From assembly GCA_946411385.1 (NCBI GenBank), contig CAMKDV010000007.1:62001-126000 (forward strand): a stretch of 64,000 nucleotides of DNA. Reading direction: 5' to 3'. Numbering within the stretch: the first letter of the stretch is position 1; each line of letters begins with the position of its first letter. The notes under the pieces were generated by a model that was given only the letters and a program-made list of their open reading frames with translations, was not told where the DNA came from and did not search any database. Shown piece by piece: positions 60,096-64,000 of this stretch. Position numbers and translations under genes: made by a program. The stretch is from an uncultured Bacteroidales bacterium (GTDB taxonomy: Bacteria > Bacteroidota > Bacteroidia > Bacteroidales > Paludibacteraceae).

Positions 60096-60968
60096 TTATA
60101 ATCTTCCTTTTATGGCTTGTATCTGCGAGGCATCCATTTGCGTGAAGGCAAATAGTCGCTTTCCGGCATCTTTCAGCGAAGCGCCTATGAGATACACTGT
60201 AGTGTCATCAATAATCAAAAAGCGATCATGGCATGTGAGCGTTGTGTGTAGTGATAAATCGCCGTACTGCGTATTAAAATGCTTTTCTGCCAATTGCAAG
60301 GACTTGCTTATCTGTTTTGTATATATGTCGATATGTACACCTGCTTGCCTTTCGCTCATCATTGTCAGAACAGATTCATCCACATAATTATCTATCAGCA
60401 ATATTGATTTCTGTGCCGACTTAATCAACCTTTCAATAAGTTCAAACGCATCGTAGATTTGCCCATCTACAAATATTCCTTCACGCGGAGGTAATGCCGA
60501 ATGAACAAAATATTCTATCTGTTTTTCTGCTTTCGTCATTCGCTGTTCCAAACGCTCAAATCTATTAGATACTGCATAACCGCGAAGTAGATAGTCTCTT
60601 AAAACTCCTGTCGCCCACTGGCGAAAACGAGTGCCCTGCACAGAATGTACTCGATAACCAACCGAAATAATCACGTCCAAATTGTATATGTTTATTTCAT
60701 CACTCTGGGTTTTATCTATCATTGCTCCATGCTGAGTGGTAATTCGAATTTTTCGAACAACCACTTTTTCATCCAACTCACCTTCCTTGAATATATTGGA
60801 AATGTGATAACTGACAGTTGATTTGGCTTTTTGAAATAAAATGGCTATTTGCTGCTGTGTCAACCATACTGTATCTTCCGCCAATTGCACATCCAATTGC
60901 ACCGCATTATCTGCGCTGCGATATACAACGACATTCTCATCCGCTCCGTATGTTATCTCATTAGCCAT
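60096..60968 (-). CDS. RhuM-family protein fused to a phospholipase D-like domain
   Basis: 290 residues. The N-terminal RhuM core is clear: VQLAEDTVWLTQQQIAILF, STVSYHISNIFKEGEL, YNLDVIISVGYRVHSVQGTR and FRQWATGVLRDYLLRGYAV (about 25-130). Residues about 165-285 are a PLD-like unit with ILLIDNYVDESVLTMM and a single HxR-type motif, HDRFLIIDDTTVYLIGASLK (about 248-267), as in PLD nuclease-like domains of DNA-binding proteins. It is probably a DNA-binding accessory or defence protein. It begins about 40 bases after the stop of truncated leader ORF B and ends about 5 bases before copy A. Confidence 0.85.
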   Translation of the reverse strand: MANEITYGADENVVVYRSADNAVQLDVQLAEDTVWLTQQQIAILFQKAKSTVSYHISNIFKEGELDEKVVVRKIRITTQHGAMIDKTQSDEINIYNLDVIISVGYRVHSVQGTRFRQWATGVLRDYLLRGYAVSNRFERLEQRMTKAEKQIEYFVHSALPPREGIFVDGQIYDAFELIERLIKSAQKSILLIDNYVDESVLTMMSERQAGVHIDIYTKQISKSLQLAEKHFNTQYGDLSLHTTLTCHDRFLIIDDTTVYLIGASLKDAGKRLFAFTQMDASQIQAIKGRL

Positions 60969-61010
60969 TCTTAATCGGTTTTTATGAGTTTCTTATAAAC
61001 CGTTCTACAC

Positions 61011-61093
61011 CCCGATGCTGAGGAAGGTTGTCAGCAAACAGGCGAAAAACAGTTTTAAATGTTTCATTTTATTTTGATTTTTTAGTTATTAAT
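61011..61093 (-). repeat. Leader/signal-peptide repeat, copy B
   Basis: 83 bases. On the minus strand it encodes MKHLKLFFACLLTTFLSIG, one Val, then a TAG stop, so the surface-protein start survives only as a 20-codon peptide. It lies directly upstream of the RhuM-fusion gene. Confidence 0.85.
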
Positions 61094-61109
61094 TAATAAT
61101 CAAATATAT

Positions 61110-61280
61110 TTAGTTTTTGTTGTATTCCGTACAATGCTCTTTTGCAATAGATATTGCGCGTTGCAATTTCTCCGCCAAGATACGTTTGTCCGGCAATTGT
61201 GTGTAGTATTGCGCAACCTTTATCGAACTGTCATCATCCAACATCAATTGTCTCCGCACTGCGTGATAGTTCCGGTGGGA
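61110..61280 (-). pseudogene. Orphan C-terminal fragment downstream of the KilA-N gene
   Basis: In a frame different from the KilA-N gene and overlapping its last codons, a protein-like stretch reads MLDDDSSIKVAQYYTQLPDK onward (from 61244) to NKN-stop at 61112-61110. The wording (VAQYYTQLPDKRILAEKL, ISIAKEH) looks like the very end of a larger protein, possibly of the DUF1016/PDDEXK nuclease type, though I am unsure. It has no convincing promoter of its own. The likeliest reading is a remnant of a gene replaced by the KilA-N gene, or a frameshifted tail of it. Confidence 0.4.
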
Positions 61281-62127
61281 ACTTTGTAGTTAAACGTTTA
61301 AATTGCTGTTCCACGTTGGTTTTATTCAATGATGTCAATTCATCTGTAGCCATTTCACACAAGAACGCGTAACGTTCACTCTTTTCCACTCCCCTTTTTA
61401 TCAATTCGGCATTGACCACCTCCATGTTCGAAAGAACTATTAACTGATTGATTGACGCGATGTCCCTGAGATTAAGTCCCTTCGTCGCCAATTGTGGGTT
61501 ATGTTCCTCCCAATCTTTTGCCCGGCATCCAAACAGAGCCAAATTCAGCATATCCGCCTCGGATGCATATACCAAATACTCTTTCGCTTTTTCTACAGAC
61601 AACTTGGGAATAATATTATCCTTTATGGCATCTGTATGTAATTGATAATTAGTCTTGGATAGTATCCGCTTTATATCCCATTGCAATTTTAATGGATCAC
61701 TCTCACTTTCTTTAAGGCGTTGGAACTCTTTAACCACTAACAGGTTAAATTCCGGAGAAAGCCACATTCCAAAATGATATGCAATATCTTTATGGGCATA
61801 TGTTCCGCCATAGCGTCCCGCCTTTGCAAACAATCCTATAGCTCCTGTCCGCTCAATAAATTTGGCAATGGAAATATAGAAACGGTTGCTTCCTGCCTCC
61901 ATTCTAATTCCCCCGAATTCGGGGGATTTAAAATTGGGGTTGTACAATTGCTCCCATACTCCGAGAAAATCTATCGTGCTCTTGTTGTTCAGCCATTTCT
62001 CAATCAGTCTGCTGCCTTCCTCAAAACCTTTGGTCATATCTGTCAAGCAGATATAATCGTTTTGATTCATACTGAGCAACACATTGATAGATGTGCCTTT
62101 TACAACTATTGCCTTTGTTTGAGCCAT
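61234..62127 (-). CDS. KilA-N domain DNA-binding protein
   Basis: 297 residues. The KilA-N domain spans about 10-115: DYICLTDMTKGFEEGSRLIE, NKSTIDFLGVWEQLYNPNF, RFYISIAKFIERTGAIGLFA and GRYGGTYAHKDIAYHFGMWL, all standard blocks. The C-terminal half is helical (LSKTNYQLHTDAIKDNIIPK; GLNLRDIASINQLIVLSNME). KilA-N proteins of phages and bacteria bind DNA; single chromosomal genes of this type are frequent in Bacteroidales and often thought to be phage-related or defensive. The gene starts about 60 bases after truncated leader ORF C and uses the same promoter region. Confidence 0.88.
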   Translation of the reverse strand: MAQTKAIVVKGTSINVLLSMNQNDYICLTDMTKGFEEGSRLIEKWLNNKSTIDFLGVWEQLYNPNFKSPEFGGIRMEAGSNRFYISIAKFIERTGAIGLFAKAGRYGGTYAHKDIAYHFGMWLSPEFNLLVVKEFQRLKESESDPLKLQWDIKRILSKTNYQLHTDAIKDNIIPKLSVEKAKEYLVYASEADMLNLALFGCRAKDWEEHNPQLATKGLNLRDIASINQLIVLSNMEVVNAELIKRGVEKSERYAFLCEMATDELTSLNKTNVEQQFKRLTTKFPPELSRSAETIDVG

Positions 62128-62182
62128 GTTTTAATTATCTCCAAAACTAATCTTCGTTATGAAACCCATTAAACCATCTTCA

Positions 62183-62290
62183 TCCGATGCTGAGGACGGT
62201 TGTCAGCAGACCGGCGAAAAACAGTTTTAAATGTTTCATTTTATTTTGATTTTTAGTTATTAATATTTTGTTTTTTCAGTATTTTGCTTT
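62183..62290 (-). repeat. Leader/signal-peptide repeat, copy C
   Basis: About 108 bases. It encodes MKHLKLFFAGLLTTVLSIG and then a TGA stop on the minus strand. Outside it (from 62291 rightward) the sequence is unrelated to that beyond copy A, so the repeat has sharp ends on both sides. Confidence 0.85.
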
Positions 62291-62414
62291 GGTGGTTAGT
62301 CAGTGCTGATCTTGATGGGTTGTTATTATCGCTCATTAAGCAGTCTATCTGTTTTCGCGGCAAGACTCTTTCGGTCAATTTCTTTCATTGCAAAGCAGAG
62401 GTGCTATAGGAAAC

Positions 62415-62444
62415 AAAAAGCGCACTATCGGCGGGATAGCGCGC
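62415..62444 (-). terminator. Intrinsic terminator/attenuator upstream of leader copy C
   Basis: GCGCGCTATC and GATAGTGCGC pair on the minus strand around CCGCC (one mismatch), followed by TTTTTG. Confidence 0.7.
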
Positions 62445-62564
62445 AGCATGGACGTGAACTTCGCCAGGTGAGCGAAGAAAACACGTAAGTGCTATGGTAT
62501 TTTTGCTTTTGCATGTGAAGTAGTGTCATTAGCCGTTGGTACTTCCGCAATCGTTTCCGAAATG
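62415..62564 (-). ncRNA. Candidate small RNA or attenuated leader
   Basis: A strong promoter (62571-62602) would start a transcript near 62564. Downstream on the minus strand there is a two-part stem (ACGTG/CACGT outside CTTCGC/GCGAAG, 62452-62486) and then a 10-base stem with one mismatch followed by TTTTT (62444-62415), a good intrinsic terminator. The product would be about 150 bases. Either it is a free small RNA, or the terminator attenuates transcription into the leader repeat and the KilA-N gene. I could not match it to a known RNA family. Confidence 0.45.
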
Positions 62565-62570
62565 CAAGTG

Positions 62571-62602
62571 CAAAGTTACTAAAATTATTTGACTTTTGCA
62601 AA
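62571..62602 (-). promoter_or_regulatory. Promoter upstream of the leader-repeat locus
   Basis: TTTG (62602-62599), 20 bases, TAACTTTG (62578-62571) on the minus strand. It is the only consensus promoter I find upstream of the KilA-N, RhuM-fusion and surface-protein genes. Confidence 0.75.
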
Positions 62603-62964
62603 TATTTTTGAGCACATTTAAGAAATGTAATGTTATTATGACAAATAGAGAGGCAGGGGAGTGTTAGATTAATCGAAAACGCGGCGGCAGCAGTTTGGCA
62701 ACTGCCTGATGTATGCCGATTGGTTGTCACCCGTAAGCAAGCTTCCGTGGGTCAACCCGTCGCCATCCATCGCGGGCGATTTGAACATTTCGCCAGCCCG
62801 CCTTAAAGAAAACGCGCTGCGCTTATAAGAAAACCGCTATCGCGTAAGAAAACAGAGAAGAAACAAACATCGTACGCAAAACGGATGATGATGGGCAAGA
62901 TTAGTCCAAAATGTCCAAAAACACCCTAAAAATGTCTATTTGGGGCTCTTCAGGGGCTGGCAAT

Positions 62965-63030
62965 CACGCACTTATCTCGCACTTACCACCCACTTACCAC
63001 GCACTAACGACGCACTTATCACGCACTAAT
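62965..63030. repeat. Six tandem 11-base repeats
   Basis: Units of the form CACGCACTTAT (62965-62975, then every 11 bases to 63030) with one to three substitutions each. The period of 11 places them on nearly the same face of the helix. Confidence 0.85.
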
Positions 63031-63080
63031 TTTTGGTGGAAAGAGGCGGAAAAAATGCATATTTTTGGGCGAAAGGATAC

Positions 63081-63103
63081 TACTATATACGTAGTATATA
63101 GTA
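63081..63103. repeat. 23-base palindrome
   Basis: TACTATATAC (63081-63090) and GTATATAGTA (63094-63103) are exact reverse complements around GTA. It is an operator-like site with no nearby start codon to control. Confidence 0.7.
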
Positions 63104-63293
63104 CTACTTATGGGGAAAAATTCCAAAAATGAGCGAAAACAATATATAATAGAAAACATAGAAAACAGAGGCACAGCAAGCATAATTTATATTAATGAAC
63201 ACACGCATGCGATGCGGTGGAATAGACAAAATAAGAAGGAGACCCGCATTCATGCGGGACAATTAACGAAGAAAAAGAGAAACAGAGAACAAG

Positions 63294-63321
63294 AAAAGGC
63301 GGCTCGGATGAGTCGCCTTTT
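63294..63321 (-). terminator. Intrinsic terminator of malQ
   Basis: AAAAGGCGGCTC and GAGTCGCCTTTT pair (one wobble) around GGAT, with A/T runs at both ends. It lies 24 bases after the malQ stop on the minus strand. Confidence 0.75.
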
Positions 63322-63344
63322 GATGATATATACGCACGTATGCA

Positions 63345-64000
63345 TCAACGGACGCTGGTGAGATGGCGGATGTGCTCGTTGAAGTCGTCGCGCTTGAGGA
63401 GGTCTTCGATGCTGATGTGCATGCGGTAGTTCCAGAAGTGGCGCGGGTTAGCGGGCACATTGATACGCTCGCCGTTGGCGTCAGGCAGACGCACCTCGCC
63501 ATCGACTGCGAGCCAGTCCTGAAGCGGCAGGATAACCCACATAGCGGGGCTGTACATGTGCTGCATGACGATGAAATCGGCAATCTCGGGCGTCATCTCG
63601 TGCGGAGCTTCACCCCACCAGCCCATCTGCTCGTTGTAGAACTTCTGCGTGACTTCGCGATCTTCTTCCCACCATGCGCGCAGCGGATTGGTATCATGCG
63701 TACCGGTGGTGCAAACGCTGAGATAAGGTGCGTCGGCAGGATGAGCAAAGGCGCGTTTGGGGTCCTTAGGCATGCGCTGGATCTCGAGGCTGAGGATCTG
63801 CAGTTCGTGCATAACCTGCGGTACGCAATCGGGCACCATACCCAGGTCTTCGCCGCAGCAGAGCATGCCGGTGGACGAGATGAGCGTAGGCAGTTTGCGC
63901 ATAGCGCTCTGACGCCAGAACTCGGTATGACGACGGAAGAAATAATCGTTGTAGATGTTCATCAGGATGCGCTTCTGATCATCGTAGAGCTCGTTGAACG
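63345..64000 (-). CDS. malQ: 4-alpha-glucanotransferase (amylomaltase), C-terminal part
   Basis: Only the last 217 residues are inside the window; the frame is open to the right edge, so an apparent start at 63962 is internal. GH77 signatures are present: GEDLGMVPDCVPQVM (the GEDLG block carrying a conserved acidic residue), LEIQRMPKDP and VCTTGTHDTNPLRAWWEED (the conserved THD). The enzyme transfers alpha-1,4-glucan segments between maltodextrins in the cytoplasm. It fits the other alpha-glucan genes of the window (glgB, short glycogen synthase, pulA). It is followed by an intrinsic terminator. Confidence 0.93.
   Translation of the reverse strand, partial: FNELYDDQKRILMNIYNDYFFRRHTEFWRQSAMRKLPTLISSTGMLCCGEDLGMVPDCVPQVMHELQILSLEIQRMPKDPKRAFAHPADAPYLSVCTTGTHDTNPLRAWWEEDREVTQKFYNEQMGWWGEAPHEMTPEIADFIVMQHMYSPAMWVILPLQDWLAVDGEVRLPDANGERINVPANPRHFWNYRMHISIEDLLKRDDFNEHIRHLTSVR

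Larger units (their letters stand above)
62603..63293. other. Non-coding, repeat-rich spacer upstream of malQ's 3' end
   Basis: There is no gene I can support. It holds GAAAACGCGCTGCGCTTATA and GAAAACCGCTATCGCGTAAG words (62809-62852) that recur at 3128-3152, six 11-base repeats (62965-63030), a 23-base palindrome (63081-63103), and the palindromes CGCAT-GCG-ATGCG (63204-63216) and CCCGCAT-TC-ATGCGGG (63243-63258). A 73-residue frame at 62911-63132 merely translates the 11-base repeats. Confidence 0.6.

Noticed and set aside
60096..62127. Prophage remnant
   Set aside because: KilA-N and RhuM proteins occur in phages, but there is no other phage gene, no integrase and no attachment site; the flanking leader repeats explain the layout better.
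62911..63132. 73-residue open frame with repeated HALxxHL-type text
   Set aside because: It is a translation of the 11-base tandem repeats and the palindrome, without promoter, start context or gene-like composition.

Overview
The window is from a Bacteroidota chromosome, most likely an unclassified gut-type Bacteroidales. The evidence is the repeated Bacteroidota promoter pattern TTTG-N20-TAnnTTTG (found here at a dozen gene starts, mostly with exactly 20 bases between the boxes), type IX secretion hallmarks (a PorZ-like protein and several large secreted proteins ending in sorting-type tails), phylum-restricted families (DUF4270, DUF4294, glycosidase-like GHL10) and the core-gene order glycogen synthase / DUF4270 next to panC. 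No insertion sequence, integrase, rRNA or CRISPR array is visible.

Layout. 0-2 kb: a secreted esterase (cut by the window edge) and a GT4 glycosyltransferase. 2-12 kb: an accessory island. It has 2 kb of palindrome-rich non-coding DNA, three very small genes, a tight pair of an Hsp70/actin-like ATPase and a SNF2-family helicase, and an AlbA_2/ATPase-type regulator. Copies of one dispersed GC-rich repeat lie on both sides. 12-50 kb is ordinary chromosome: outer-membrane protein, Ca/Na antiporter, ychF, DUF4270, short glycogen synthase, panC, pdxB, proS, XTP pyrophosphatase, a doubled PorZ-like protein, tRNA-Pro, DUF4294, thiL, a secreted alpha-glucan/cell-wall hydrolase operon (type I pullulanase, GHL10, PD40 protein, amidase), then yhcH-glgB-nagB-cysS. 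A reverse-strand operon follows (50.9 to 42.8 kb). Three of its proteins start with a zinc ribbon: a gingipain/caspase-like protease, an SPFH-like scaffold and a Sel1-repeat membrane protein. Three secreted proteins of unknown function come after them. I regard this operon as a candidate undescribed system.

51.3-62.6 kb is a second accessory region built around a 1,912-residue surface protein. Small accessory genes sit one after another beside it (DUF234-type AAA ATPase, PIN toxin-antitoxin, RhuM-phospholipase-D-like fusion, KilA-N protein). Each is bordered by direct repeats, which are copies of the surface gene's own leader/signal-peptide start, copies of its terminator, or a 25-base motif. 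This looks like serial capture of single genes at a surface-protein locus and is the most unusual structural signal in the window. The right edge holds the end of malQ, so genes for alpha-glucan storage and use (glycogen synthase, glgB, pulA, malQ) recur across the window.

Functions were assigned from visible motifs and length only. No database search was possible, and start sites were chosen from promoter position, signal peptides and overlap with neighbours.
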